Source of the DNA: Bdellovibrio sp.
GTDB lineage: Bacteria > Myxococcota > SpSt-1050
Length of the DNA: 64,000 nucleotides
Assembly: GCA_020725805.1 (NCBI GenBank)
Contig: DYEF01000023.1
Coordinates: forward strand, 1 to 64,000
Direction of reading: 5' to 3'
Shown one piece after another: positions 1 to 9,411 of this stretch (the stretch's first letter is position 1; the number at the start of each line of letters is the position of its first letter). The notes under the pieces were generated by a model. It did not search any database. It was not told where the DNA came from and saw nothing but the letters and a program-made list of their open reading frames with translations. Made by a program: the position numbers and the translations under genes.

Positions 1-31
1 ACCAGCTAAGATTTAGTTTTGCGGAGGATTT

Positions 32-61
32 ATGAAAAATTTTGGGGTATTTCCAGAATAG
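32..61 (+). other. Nine-codon ORF behind a strong ribosome binding site
   Basis: A strong Shine-Dalgarno sequence (GCGGAGG, 21-27) precedes an ATG at 32, but the frame stops after nine codons (MKNFGVFPE). The same ribosome-site-to-start layout precedes the exported TldD gene at 16402. It may be the cut-off 5' end of a resident gene interrupted by the accessory segment, a tiny leader peptide, or chance. No function can be given. Confidence 0.2.
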
Positions 62-73
62 CAAATTAGGGTC

Positions 74-102
74 TTGACAAAAGTTGTTAAATAAAATATG
101 AG
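74..102 (+). promoter_or_regulatory. Candidate promoter for the restriction-modification operon
   Basis: A perfect -35 box TTGACA (74-79) is followed after 17 bases by TATGAG (97-102), a 4/6 match to the -10 consensus. It would give an AT-rich leader of roughly 190 bases before the restriction enzyme start at 300. That start itself has only a weak ribosome site (TAGGG). Confidence 0.45.
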
Positions 103-299
103 TCATAAAGGAATGAAATTTGAGAAAATATTGTCATCAGTCCTTAGTAGTTATAAAAATGTTTACTCTAAACAAAATTATAGTATTTGCGCCGAAGAAT
201 GAATGGCAAATTTCATTTTAAAACATATGGGTCGTGCACTAATACAAAGCAATATAAACGAATCGAAAGAATAATAATAAATCAGTAGGGCTTAATTTT

Positions 300-3200
300 A
301 TGACATTTGACAATCTGCTTGACAAATACCGAAAGATTTCCTTTTCCGAAAGGGATAAAGGTACTCGTTTTGAACGGCTGATGCAGGCATATCTTCTTAC
401 CGACCCGACATACGCTAATCTGTTCAAGAAAGTCTGGCTCTGGAGCGAGTTTTTTGGGCGTAAAGATCTCGGCGGAACGGATACAGGCATTGATCTGGTT
501 GCGTTGACCTGGCTGGGTGATTTCTGGGCAATCCAGTGCAAGTGCTTCCAGGAAGACGCCACAATAGATAAAGCCGCGGTTGATTCTTTTCTTTCTACAT
601 CCAGCCGCGAATTCAAGGACGAAAACCTCAAGACAACAAAATTCGCGCACCGGCTCTGGATTTCCACAACAAACAAATGGAGCAGCAACGCCACCGAGGC
701 TATTCAGAACCAGAACCCGCCAGTAACACGGATCAATTTATACGACTTACGGCAAGCACCTGTTGACTGGGAAAAACTGGATAAAGGCATTGCCGGCGTA
801 GAATCGAGAACTGCCAAAAAAGTCTTGATGCCCCACCAGAAAGAAGCCCTCGAAAGAGCGCACGAATACTTTAAAAAAGCCGATCGCGGCAAACTGATAA
901 TGGCATGCGGCACGGGCAAGACGTTCACCACGCTTCGTATCGCAGAAAACGAAACAAAAGGCAAAGGACTGATTCTTTTTCTGGTACCATCCATCTCACT
1001 TTTAGGACAGGCGCTCAGGGAATGGTCGGCAGACGCCGAAGAACCAATCAACGCCATCTGTATCTGTTCTGATCCCGAAGTATCACGAAAAAAGACCAAA
1101 GACGAAGATTCCGATACCTTCAGTGTAGTTGATCTGGCGCTGCCCGCCTCGACAAACGTCCGGGAAATAGTCTACCAGTTTAAAAATATTGACGCAAAAC
1201 GCGCTGCCGGCATGACGGTTGTTTTTTCAACATACCAATCGATAGAAGTAATCGCAAAGGCCCAGAAAGAAATCGCTAAGATCAACAAGCGATTCGGTGA
1301 ATTCGACCTCATCATCTGCGACGAAGCACATCGCACAACTGGCGTGGCGCTCACGGAAGAAGATTCCTCGGCCTTCATGAAGGTACACGACAACGACTTC
1401 ATCAAGGGGAAAAAGCGGCTCTACATGACCGCCACCCCCCGCCTGTACAGCGACGACGCCAAAGGAAAGGCCGCCCGGTTCGACGCTATTCTCTGTTCAA
1501 TGGACGATGTGTCGCTCTACGGCGAAGAGATATATCGCATCGGTTTCGGTGAAGCTGTTGAAAAGGATCTGTTGACTGATTACAAAGTCCTAATTCTCAC
1601 CTTAAGCGACAAAGATGTCCCTCCTGCAGTACAGGACATGGTTGCCGACCGGAACAAAGAGATAAACGCCGACGATGCCTCAAAGCTCATCGGCTGCGTG
1701 AACGCACTTTCCAAACAGATTCTCGGCGATGAAGGAACCATCAAGGCGACCGATCCCGAACCCATGCGCCGGGCAGTGGCATTTTGCCAGAAAATCACTG
1801 TTTCAAAGAAAATCACGACCATTTTCAACACCGCGACCGAAGCCTATATAAACTCCCTGCCGCAGGAGAAAAAAGAGCAGATGGTTTCGGTTGTTTCGCG
1901 GCACATTGACGGCAACATGTCCGCGCCGGAGCGCGACGAACTGCTTTCGTGGCTCAAGGGTTCTGGCGAAGGCAACGAATGCCGCGTGCTCACAAACGTA
2001 AGATGTCTGAGCGAGGGTGTGGACGTGCCTTCGCTCGATGCTGTGATGTTCCTTTCTGCCCGCAACTCGCAAGTTGATGTCGTACAATCCGTAGGGAGGG
2101 TCATGCGCAAGGCGCCGGGAAAGAAATACGGGTATATCATCATCCCCGTGGTTGTTCCCGCCGATGTGGAACCGCACGAAGCGCTTGACGACAATGAGCG
2201 GTACAAAGTGGTCTGGACCGTGCTCAACGCCTTGCGCGCGCACGATGACCGTTTCAACGCCACTATAAACAAGCTGGAACTGAACAAGAAAAAACCGGTA
2301 CAGATACTCGTAGGCAGGCCCGAATACACCTTTGAAAACGGACAGCCAGTCTCAGCCGTCCGCGAAGACTCCGAAACAAAATACGGCGAAATTGGACAGC
2401 AACTGGCGTTGCAATTTGAACAGCTTCAAAGCGTTGTGTTCGCCAAAATGGTGCAGAAGGTCGGCGACCGCCGCTACTGGGAACAATGGGCTGCCAGCGT
2501 TGCCCAGATCGCCGAACGGCAGGTGGAGCGCATCAACCGGCTCATAAAAGAAGAAGGAAACCATAAAAAAGCTTTTGAAGATTTCCTTGCCGGGCTGCAG
2601 AAAAACATCAACCCTTCCATAACGCAACAGGAAGCGGTTGAGATGCTCTCCCAGCATATCATCACGAAGCCGGTTTTCGAGGCGCTCTTTGACCGGTACT
2701 CGTTCGTGAAACACAACCCGATCTCGGTTTCCATGCAAAAGATGCTCGATCTGCTCGAAGCGCAGGCAATCGAAAAAGACACCGAAACGCTCAACAGCTT
2801 TTACGAATCGGTCCGCAAGCGCGCGGCAGGCATCGACAACGCCGAAGGACGGCAGCGGGTCATTATCGAACTCTACGACAAGTTCTTTAAGACCGCATTT
2901 CCCAAAATGGTGGACAAGCTCGGCATTGTCTATACGCCCATCGAGCTGGTCGATTTCATCATTCACTCGGTCAATCATGTTCTTGAAAAAGAGTTCGGCC
3001 GCACCCTGTCCGACGAAAATGTCCAGATACTCGACCCGTTTACCGGCACCGGCACCTTCATCACCCGGCTTCTGCAGAGCGGTCTGATTGCCCCAAAGGA
3101 CATGCTGCGCAAGTATCAGAAAGAAATCCACGCGAACGAAATCGTGCTTCTGGCATACTACATCGCCGCGGTGAATATCGAAAACGCGTTCCACGACGCA

Positions 3201-5165
3201 GTGGGCGCAAAGGAGTACCTCTCCTTTGACGGCATCTGCCTCACCGACACCTTCCAGTTGGGCGAAACCGATGAAAGTTCGAGCTTTATCTCCAAAATGT
3301 TCCCGCAGAACTCCGACCGGGTGCTGCGCCAGAAAAAAGCGCCGGTGCGGGTGATTATCGGGAACCCGCCGTATTCAGCAAACCAAGAAAACGCTGGCGA
3401 TGCCAATAAAAACATATCATATCCACTATTAGACTCGCAAATTAGTGCCACCTATATTGCTTTATCATCAAAAACGGATGGTAAAAGTAAAGCTTATGAT
3501 TCATATAAACGCGCAATGCGTTGGGCTACAGATAGGCTTGAACCCAATGGTATCATATGTTTTGTTAGTAATGGATCATTTATCACGGACAATAGCATGG
3601 ACGGCTTCCGCAAATGCCTCGAAAAAGAGTTCTCGGTGATTTATGTGTTTGATTGCAGGGGGAACTGCCGAACCCAGGGCGAATTGAGACGCAAAGAAGC
3701 CGGCAATGTATTCGGAGGCGGCTCCCGCACCCCGATTGCCATTACCCTGCTTGTGAAAAAGCCCAAGACCGACGGGCAAAAGGCAGAGATCTATTACCAC
3801 GACATCGGCGACTATCTGAGCAGGAAAGAAAAGCTGGAGATTATCAAGAAATTTCATTATGTCGGGAACCCGGAATTGAAGTGGAAGAGGATAAAACCCA
3901 ATGAGCATGGGGATTGGATAAATCAGCGAAACGATAGTTTTAGCACATTTCTACCTCTTGCAATAAATAAAAAGTCTGTTGCAAATCAATTTTTTTATAC
4001 ATATTCAATGGGTGTAAAGACAAACAGAGATGTTTGGGTTATTAATTTCTCAGAACATATGCTTTCTTATAATGTAAAAAGTATGATTAATTTTTTCAAT
4101 GAAGAAGTCGAAAGATATAATCAAAATTCAAAAAAAGATAAAGTTGATGTTGAAAAATTTATTGATACCAATCCAAAGAAAATAAAATGGACTGAAGATT
4201 TAATAAAAAGAGTAAAGGCTAATCGAATTATTAGATTTGATAAGACTTCTTTAAGAATTATCCATCGCCGGCCTTTCTGTAAGGAAAATATTTATTACAA
4301 TAAGAGCTTAAACTGGACACATCATTTAATGCCATCTTTATTTCCAGTTCCAGAAGTTGAAAATACTGGAATTTATGTTACAGGCACGGGCACAACTACT
4401 CCATTTAGTGTATTAGTAACTAATACATTGCCTGACTTTCAACTTATATCAAACGGCCAATGCTTCCCCCTCTACTACTACGACCTCCGCGAAAAGCAAT
4501 CCCCCTCGCTCTTCGACTCTGCCGACTCTTCAGGCGAATACGTCCGTCGTGACGGCATCACCGATTTCATTCTCGATCAGGCGCGTAAAATCTACGGCAA
4601 GTCCGTAACCAAAGAGGACATCTTTTATTATGTCTACGGCTTTCTCCATTCGCCGCAGTACCGCGAGACATTTGCGGCTGACCTCAAGAAGATGCTTCCG
4701 CGTCTGCCGCTAGTGGACGAGCCGCGCGATTTCTGGAAATTCAGCAAGGCGGGCCGGGAGCTTGCCGACCTGCATATCAATTATGAAAGCGTTCCGCCCT
4801 ATCCCGGTGTGCAGTTAACGGGAGCAGAAAGCGGGTATTTTATCGTAGAAAAAATGCGTTTCCCTACAGGTAAAAAAGCCAAAGACAAACCGGATACCAT
4901 TATTTACAACAGCAAGATTGTTGTTTCCAACATTCCCGCCAAGGCATACGACTATGTCGTGAATGGCAAATCGGCTATTGAATGGATTATGGAACGCTAT
5001 GCCGTAACCATTGACGAAGACAGCGGCATTAAAAACGACCCCAACGATTGGGCAAAGGAACACAACAACCCGCGTTATATTTTAGACTTGTTGCTGAGTA
5101 TTATCAACGTGAGCGTACAAACGGTAGATATTGTGAATAGCTTGCCGAAGCTGAAGTTTGAGTAA
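300..5165 (+). CDS. Type ISP single-chain restriction-modification enzyme
   Basis: A 1621-residue protein with the LlaGI/LlaBIII (type ISP) layout, in which one chain recognises DNA, methylates adenine, translocates with ATP and cleaves. An Mrr-like nuclease comes first (D65 and Q79-C-K81). A superfamily 2 helicase follows, with Walker A GTGKT near 204-208 and DEAH at 341-344. The N6-adenine methyltransferase has motif I DPFTGTGTF at 912 and catalytic NPPY at 1022-1025. The rest, to about 1620, should be the target recognition domain. The length matches the family (about 1570-1620). All motifs are intact, so it is probably active. DNA coding for residues about 1034-1099 and 1214-1384 is markedly more AT-rich than the rest, suggesting segment exchange. 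A DUF3644 gene follows after 7 bases and is probably co-transcribed. Confidence 0.93.
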   Translation: MTFDNLLDKYRKISFSERDKGTRFERLMQAYLLTDPTYANLFKKVWLWSEFFGRKDLGGTDTGIDLVALTWLGDFWAIQCKCFQEDATIDKAAVDSFLSTSSREFKDENLKTTKFAHRLWISTTNKWSSNATEAIQNQNPPVTRINLYDLRQAPVDWEKLDKGIAGVESRTAKKVLMPHQKEALERAHEYFKKADRGKLIMACGTGKTFTTLRIAENETKGKGLILFLVPSISLLGQALREWSADAEEPINAICICSDPEVSRKKTKDEDSDTFSVVDLALPASTNVREIVYQFKNIDAKRAAGMTVVFSTYQSIEVIAKAQKEIAKINKRFGEFDLIICDEAHRTTGVALTEEDSSAFMKVHDNDFIKGKKRLYMTATPRLYSDDAKGKAARFDAILCSMDDVSLYGEEIYRIGFGEAVEKDLLTDYKVLILTLSDKDVPPAVQDMVADRNKEINADDASKLIGCVNALSKQILGDEGTIKATDPEPMRRAVAFCQKITVSKKITTIFNTATEAYINSLPQEKKEQMVSVVSRHIDGNMSAPERDELLSWLKGSGEGNECRVLTNVRCLSEGVDVPSLDAVMFLSARNSQVDVVQSVGRVMRKAPGKKYGYIIIPVVVPADVEPHEALDDNERYKVVWTVLNALRAHDDRFNATINKLELNKKKPVQILVGRPEYTFENGQPVSAVREDSETKYGEIGQQLALQFEQLQSVVFAKMVQKVGDRRYWEQWAASVAQIAERQVERINRLIKEEGNHKKAFEDFLAGLQKNINPSITQQEAVEMLSQHIITKPVFEALFDRYSFVKHNPISVSMQKMLDLLEAQAIEKDTETLNSFYESVRKRAAGIDNAEGRQRVIIELYDKFFKTAFPKMVDKLGIVYTPIELVDFIIHSVNHVLEKEFGRTLSDENVQILDPFTGTGTFITRLLQSGLIAPKDMLRKYQKEIHANEIVLLAYYIAAVNIENAFHDAVGAKEYLSFDGICLTDTFQLGETDESSSFISKMFPQNSDRVLRQKKAPVRVIIGNPPYSANQENAGDANKNISYPLLDSQISATYIALSSKTDGKSKAYDSYKRAMRWATDRLEPNGIICFVSNGSFITDNSMDGFRKCLEKEFSVIYVFDCRGNCRTQGELRRKEAGNVFGGGSRTPIAITLLVKKPKTDGQKAEIYYHDIGDYLSRKEKLEIIKKFHYVGNPELKWKRIKPNEHGDWINQRNDSFSTFLPLAINKKSVANQFFYTYSMGVKTNRDVWVINFSEHMLSYNVKSMINFFNEEVERYNQNSKKDKVDVEKFIDTNPKKIKWTEDLIKRVKANRIIRFDKTSLRIIHRRPFCKENIYYNKSLNWTHHLMPSLFPVPEVENTGIYVTGTGTTTPFSVLVTNTLPDFQLISNGQCFPLYYYDLREKQSPSLFDSADSSGEYVRRDGITDFILDQARKIYGKSVTKEDIFYYVYGFLHSPQYRETFAADLKKMLPRLPLVDEPRDFWKFSKAGRELADLHINYESVPPYPGVQLTGAESGYFIVEKMRFPTGKKAKDKPDTIIYNSKIVVSNIPAKAYDYVVNGKSAIEWIMERYAVTIDEDSGIKNDPNDWAKEHNNPRYILDLLLSIINVSVQTVDIVNSLPKLKFE

Positions 5166-5172
5166 ATAGAAT

Positions 5173-6201
5173 ATGAAAGCCAGATATAAGGAAATGCTTG
5201 AGAAATCAGTTGCCGCGATAGTGGCGGCAATTGAAATCTATAATAAGCCGGATTTCAGGTATCGGGAGGAAGTTTTTTCCATTTTGGCGGTAAACGCCTG
5301 GGAACTCCTTGCAAAAGCATATCTCTTAAAATTGAACAAAAACAGTTTGAAATGCTTATACGTTTACGATAAATCAAAGAAAAAATCAGGGCAGGATTCA
5401 AAGCGATTAAAAGTTAAGCTCAATAGAAGCGGCAATCCAATCACTCACAGTCTTGAACACTGTTTGGCACTCATTGAGCAAAAAACTGGCTCTCCATTAA
5501 ATCCTTCACTAAAGAAGAATATTGAAGCGATCATTGAACTTCGCGACAATTCTGTACATTTTCTTAATCGCATACCAACCTTTTCAAAAAAACTACAAGA
5601 AATCGGTAGTGCCACCTTAAAAAATTATGTAACTCTGGTTAAGACATGGTTTAACTATGACATGTCTGAATTCAATTTCTACTTGATGCCGTTGTCTTTT
5701 TTTACAGATCATACAAATTTTGAAGCTGTCATCTTAAACCGTGAAGAAAAACGATTTCTCAAATTCATTGATTCATTAGAAAAGAATGACACTGATGTCG
5801 AAAGCCCGTTCAATATTACTGTAAATATTAATGTTTCTTTCTCAAAAACAAGGGTTCCTGGAGCAATTGAAGTAACACCAGTACGCCCGGGCGACCCTTT
5901 GGCTGAAGGTGCTACGCGTATTGTGTTAACCGAAGAGCAGATACAAGAAAGATACCCTTGGACATATAGAGATTTAGTCGATCGCTTGCAACAGAGATAT
6001 GCAGATTTTCGTCAAGATCGGAAATTCCATCAGATAAGGAAAAGCCTTGTAACTGATGAGCGTTTTGTTCTAATAAGATACCTTGACCCGAAAAAACCAA
6101 AGAGCGCACGTAAATATTTTTATAACGCCAATATTGTAAAGGAATTCGACAAGTATTATACTCTAAAGTCTGATACTTCTTTCGAAAGAAATCATAGTTG
6201 A
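5173..6201 (+). CDS. DUF3644 family protein, R-M associated
   Basis: A 342-residue soluble protein starting 7 bases after the restriction enzyme stop, without a clear ribosome site of its own. The N-terminal part resembles DUF3644, a helical domain with a conserved region around NAWELLAKAYLLK (about 38-50) and a later IIELRDNSVHF stretch (near 121). The C-terminal 100 residues look like a small alpha/beta or winged-helix region (LTEEQIQERYPWTYRDLV). DUF3644 proteins are often found beside restriction systems and other defence genes, but their biochemical role is not established. The position suggests an accessory to the type ISP enzyme. There are no membrane segments or signal peptide. The family name is recalled by pattern and was not searched. 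Confidence 0.75.
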   Translation: MKARYKEMLEKSVAAIVAAIEIYNKPDFRYREEVFSILAVNAWELLAKAYLLKLNKNSLKCLYVYDKSKKKSGQDSKRLKVKLNRSGNPITHSLEHCLALIEQKTGSPLNPSLKKNIEAIIELRDNSVHFLNRIPTFSKKLQEIGSATLKNYVTLVKTWFNYDMSEFNFYLMPLSFFTDHTNFEAVILNREEKRFLKFIDSLEKNDTDVESPFNITVNINVSFSKTRVPGAIEVTPVRPGDPLAEGATRIVLTEEQIQERYPWTYRDLVDRLQQRYADFRQDRKFHQIRKSLVTDERFVLIRYLDPKKPKSARKYFYNANIVKEFDKYYTLKSDTSFERNHS

Positions 6202-6369
6202 CCGCCGGCGCAGTTCCATACGGCGGTGGAAGAAATAAAAGTAGCACATCAAGACATAGACAAATTATATCCTTATTTTGCAAATTAGTTAAGTATTTTG
6301 TTATTTTCGATAATATGAGTATTCCCTGATATATCATCTTCTAATGTTATCGTACATCTGTCTATTAAA

Positions 6370-7004
6370 TCATACAACACTATTCTTGTGGTTATACCTT
6401 ATTTCTGCTAAATTGCACTTACCATCAACAAAGAAGTAAAAATTATCAACATATGAATAGCCTATACAATAGTTCTTTGTGGTATTATCATAAAAAACCG
6501 AAAAAGAATCATTATTGAGTTTTTTATATACTTTATTTTCACATCTGTTACTCTCTCTTTAAGAGCAGGAAGTCTAATAAGTTCTCTAAATACTGTCGAA
6601 TTATTGTAGGTAATAATACTTCTATAACAACCTGATTGAATTAACTTTTGAGGCAGTATTCAAAATATCGATGATTAAAAGATTTTTTAAGTATTCATAT
6701 CGATTCCTGATAATCATACTATATCATAAAGCGAAGAAAGATAATTATATGACTGTTTTAAAACTGCTGATTTCAGTCTAATCCCGCACCTATATAACAT
6801 CTCTGAAGACTCAGGATGAAAATTCAGCTACAGCTGATGAGTGTTTGATGAAATATATTGTAACTCAAGATCTTTAAGTTCCTCAATTTTTCTCTTTTCT
6901 TCTGCAAAACCAATATGATTAATCAGCTTAAATCTTTTCCCCAGATAATATCCAACCTGAACAGCATTTGCCCCAGATTACGTTTTAACAAGCCTTAATC
7001 TATG
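6370..7004 (-). pseudogene. Decayed transposase (IS1634/IS4-like), multiple frameshifts and stops
   Basis: No long frame exists here, but stitching minus-strand frames gives continuous protein-like sequence. It begins near 7004 with RLVKT-stop-SGANAVQVGYY, continues LGKRFKLINHIGFAEEKRK and KIEELKDLELQYISS, then an in-frame TAG. It goes on through ESSEMLYRCGIRLKSAVLK, a frame change to EYLKNLLIIDILNTASK, further shifts to FRELIRLPALKERVTDVK and then SFSVFYDNTT, and a stop at 6370-6372. The SGA-AVQ-x-HIG start and the FYD-TT motif resemble the N-terminus and first catalytic Asp of IS1634-type transposases. At least two in-frame stops and about four shifts show it is dead. The C-terminal half is missing. 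I saw no terminal inverted repeats. Confidence 0.6.
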
Positions 7005-7320
7005 TTATTGCGGTTTCAAACTATCTTATTATAGTAATTATCCAATTAAATCAACATGTTAGCTTTTTATGATTAAAAATGGGAAACTCATGAGCTTACA
7101 ATATTTTCTTCACGCTCTGTTCCAGTATAAATCCGGTAGAGTTAATTAATTAGGCCCTATTCCTACAATATTTTTGGGTTTACCGGACATAATTTGAAAA
7201 TATATCTTGTATCTTTATAAAATCCTGTAAGCAAAATATCTCCTGTGTTGTATAGAAAAACGGATTTTTCAGTGATTTATAAAAAGTTTTGGGGGTGCTT
7301 CCATTTTTTACTGAAATTTA
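7005..7320. other. AT-rich intergenic region, no gene seen
   Basis: This stretch lies between the transposase remnant and the first PAP2 gene. It is AT-rich with frequent stops in all frames. I saw no hairpin terminator, RNA gene or repeat. The last 60 bases contain GGGGGTG near 7291, too far from the TTG at 7321 or the ATG at 7360 to be a convincing ribosome site. Confidence 0.5.
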
Positions 7321-8379
7321 TTGAAATCATTTTTTAATAATGTTAACTATCTTCCTCCTATGGACGGGAAGAGAGAGAAAAGAGAGCACAGATTTTCCGA
7401 ACGCCTGTTACAGTTATTTGATAAAATAACTTATTATCTGGGGCCCGACCTGATATTCTTATTCTTTCTGATAGCGGTCCTTGTTGTACTGAGTATTATT
7501 TACGGCAACAAGAAATTTACTCCGGTCAAGAAGAGTGTAATGGTCCCGCTGATTGTCTTTTCAGGAATTCTGCTCTTCGGGGTAATAGCAAGAATAAAAC
7601 TGATATTTTCCGGACAGAAAGAGAAGATAAAGGAGCTGCTGACTCTCACACTCCATATGGCCCGCGACTGGTTCCCCCTCCTTCTGATAATTCTCATCTA
7701 CGAAAATCTGCATGACCTTACAGACCTGATTCATCCCGACACACTGGACAGACAGCTTGCCGAACTGGACCTGCTGATTTTCGGAGTTCAGCCGACTATA
7801 TGGCTCCAGCAGTTTATACACCCTGTACTGAATGACTATATGACATTTGCCTACGGACTCTATTTTTTATATCCTGCAACGATACTCGGCCTCGTCTATT
7901 CAAAAGGAGACCTCTTCAAGTTCAGGGAAGTGGCGCTCTCCTTTGTAATATGCGTAGTTGCAGGCTTCATAGGTTATGTAACGGTTCCGGCAGTCGGCCC
8001 GAGGTATTTTCTGGCAGATGAATATACAATATCTCTCTCCGGTTACCTGACCGAGGCCGGGGCCCGGGCATGGAATTCGATCGAGTCCGTCAAGAGAGAC
8101 TGTTTTCCTTCCCTTCATACGGCAATGAGTACAATTACGCTCGTGTACTTCAAGAGATTCAGAAATTTTTACAGATTCGGAAGACCGGTTTTCTATATTG
8201 CGCTGCCGCTAATAATCAGTCTCTGGATATCCACAGTCTACCTGCGCTATCACTGGGTGGTGGATGTATTTGCCGGATGGATACTTGCAATTATCTGCGT
8301 AACTCTATCACCGGCATTCATAAGATGGTATTATTACCGCAAGACGGGGAAGAGACCGGAAGTTTCTACTGACCTTTAG
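7321..8379 (+). CDS. PAP2 superfamily membrane phosphatase/phosphotransferase (copy 1)
   Basis: A membrane protein of up to 352 residues with several hydrophobic segments (for example about 44-66, 76-92, 116-124, 173-190 and later). It carries the PAP2 acid-phosphatase signature: CFPSLHTAMS with its catalytic His, then YLRYHWVVDVFAG with the second His and Asp. The family removes phosphate from lipid phosphates or transfers phospho-head-groups at the membrane. The variant with long hydrophobic spacing resembles AUR1/inositol phosphotransferase-like members, but the substrate is unknown. The start is uncertain: TTG at 7321, or ATG at 7360 (residue 14), with no good ribosome site for either. 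A paralogue starts 76 bases downstream, and the pair looks like a tandem duplication. Confidence 0.85.
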   Translation: MKSFFNNVNYLPPMDGKREKREHRFSERLLQLFDKITYYLGPDLIFLFFLIAVLVVLSIIYGNKKFTPVKKSVMVPLIVFSGILLFGVIARIKLIFSGQKEKIKELLTLTLHMARDWFPLLLIILIYENLHDLTDLIHPDTLDRQLAELDLLIFGVQPTIWLQQFIHPVLNDYMTFAYGLYFLYPATILGLVYSKGDLFKFREVALSFVICVVAGFIGYVTVPAVGPRYFLADEYTISLSGYLTEAGARAWNSIESVKRDCFPSLHTAMSTITLVYFKRFRNFYRFGRPVFYIALPLIISLWISTVYLRYHWVVDVFAGWILAIICVTLSPAFIRWYYYRKTGKRPEVSTDL

Positions 8380-8454
8380 GCAAGTATCACTCCTTATTTA
8401 CTTGCATAATTCTGAAAATGAATTTATTTATTGACCTCTTTTATGGAGTAGCGG

Positions 8455-9411
8455 ATGAATTTTCTAAGAAGAGTTTTTTTAATCCCGCCCGATTTTCTCT
8501 TTCTCGGCATCTTTGGTATTCTGCTCGGCTCAATAATCGTCAGGTACGGCGGCTCACTGAAATGGGTTGATGGCTCGATTGTTCTGCCGGCAATCGGAGC
8601 CTCGATAGTCTTCATTTGGACAGTTATCTATAAAATAATCAGAAACAGGCTCAGAAAATTTTCGGATATCCTCAATGTCATCAAGGATTCTGCAAAGGTG
8701 CTGCGCGACTGGCTCCCTCTTATCCTGATGATACTCGTCTATGAAAACCTCAAAGACAAGACGGCACTTATGGAGAATAAAACAATCGAATGGACACTTG
8801 CCAGAATGGATGCAGCACTCTTCGGCGGCATTCAGCCCACCCAGTGGCTCGAAAAATATACACACCCGGTACTCGTAGACATAATGGCCATAAATTACGC
8901 ACTTTACTTTATACTTCCGCTCTCCGTCTGGTTTACTCTCTATCTTATGAAGAACCAGAAGGGATTCTACGAGGTCTCAACCGCTATGATTGCCACATTG
9001 TATCTGGGATACATCGGATATGTGGTCTTCCCTGCTGCACCGCCGAGATTTACCCTGACATACAGCGCCCCTTTGCCGAGCCTCTTTCTGCATCACTTTC
9101 TGCAATCAAACTGGGATAAGGCAGCGGCAGTAATGCTCGGTGCCTTCCCCAGCCTGCACGTCGGACTCTCGACGATTTCAATTATATTTGCATACAGATA
9201 CAGAAAAGTACTCCCAAAAGGTATGCTCTTTTTCTGGATTGTAACACCTCTGACAGTTGGTCTGTGGTTTTCAACAGTCTATCTGAGGCACCACTGGGTC
9301 GTCGATATCTTTGCGGGATGGTTTGTGGCAATTGCAGGCTCTTTCATTGCAATTACAGGGGTCAGATTCTGGCTTAACAAGAGGGAATCTTTTATCAGGA
9401 AGGAGGAATAA
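8455..9411 (+). CDS. PAP2 superfamily membrane phosphatase/phosphotransferase (copy 2)
   Basis: A 318-residue multi-pass membrane protein that can be aligned with its upstream neighbour through most of its length: the VLRDWLPLILMILVYENLKD region, the FGGIQPTQWLEKYTHPVL region, and the PAP2 motifs AFPSLHVGLS and YLRHHWVVDIFAG with both catalytic His and the Asp. The start has GGAG upstream. The gene ends directly against the next start (TAA at 9409-9411, ATG at 9412), so it shares a transcript with the PPC-domain gene. It probably acts on a membrane lipid phosphate. The two copies have diverged in their N-terminal segments, which suggests different substrates or partners rather than recent duplication. 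Confidence 0.87.
   Translation: MNFLRRVFLIPPDFLFLGIFGILLGSIIVRYGGSLKWVDGSIVLPAIGASIVFIWTVIYKIIRNRLRKFSDILNVIKDSAKVLRDWLPLILMILVYENLKDKTALMENKTIEWTLARMDAALFGGIQPTQWLEKYTHPVLVDIMAINYALYFILPLSVWFTLYLMKNQKGFYEVSTAMIATLYLGYIGYVVFPAAPPRFTLTYSAPLPSLFLHHFLQSNWDKAAAVMLGAFPSLHVGLSTISIIFAYRYRKVLPKGMLFFWIVTPLTVGLWFSTVYLRHHWVVDIFAGWFVAIAGSFIAITGVRFWLNKRESFIRKEE

Noticed and set aside
239-694. Minus-strand ORFs opposite the start of the restriction gene
   Set aside because: They mirror a well-supported coding frame on the plus strand and have no ribosome site or recognisable domain.
2352-3194. 280-codon minus-strand ORF inside the type ISP gene
   Set aside because: It lies opposite conserved helicase/methyltransferase sequence; its translation has no family features. 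It arises from the codon pattern of the real gene.
8380-8405. Hairpin GCAAGTA ... TACTTGC between the PAP2 genes
   Set aside because: Seven weak pairs, a 12-base loop and no T run; not a convincing terminator.
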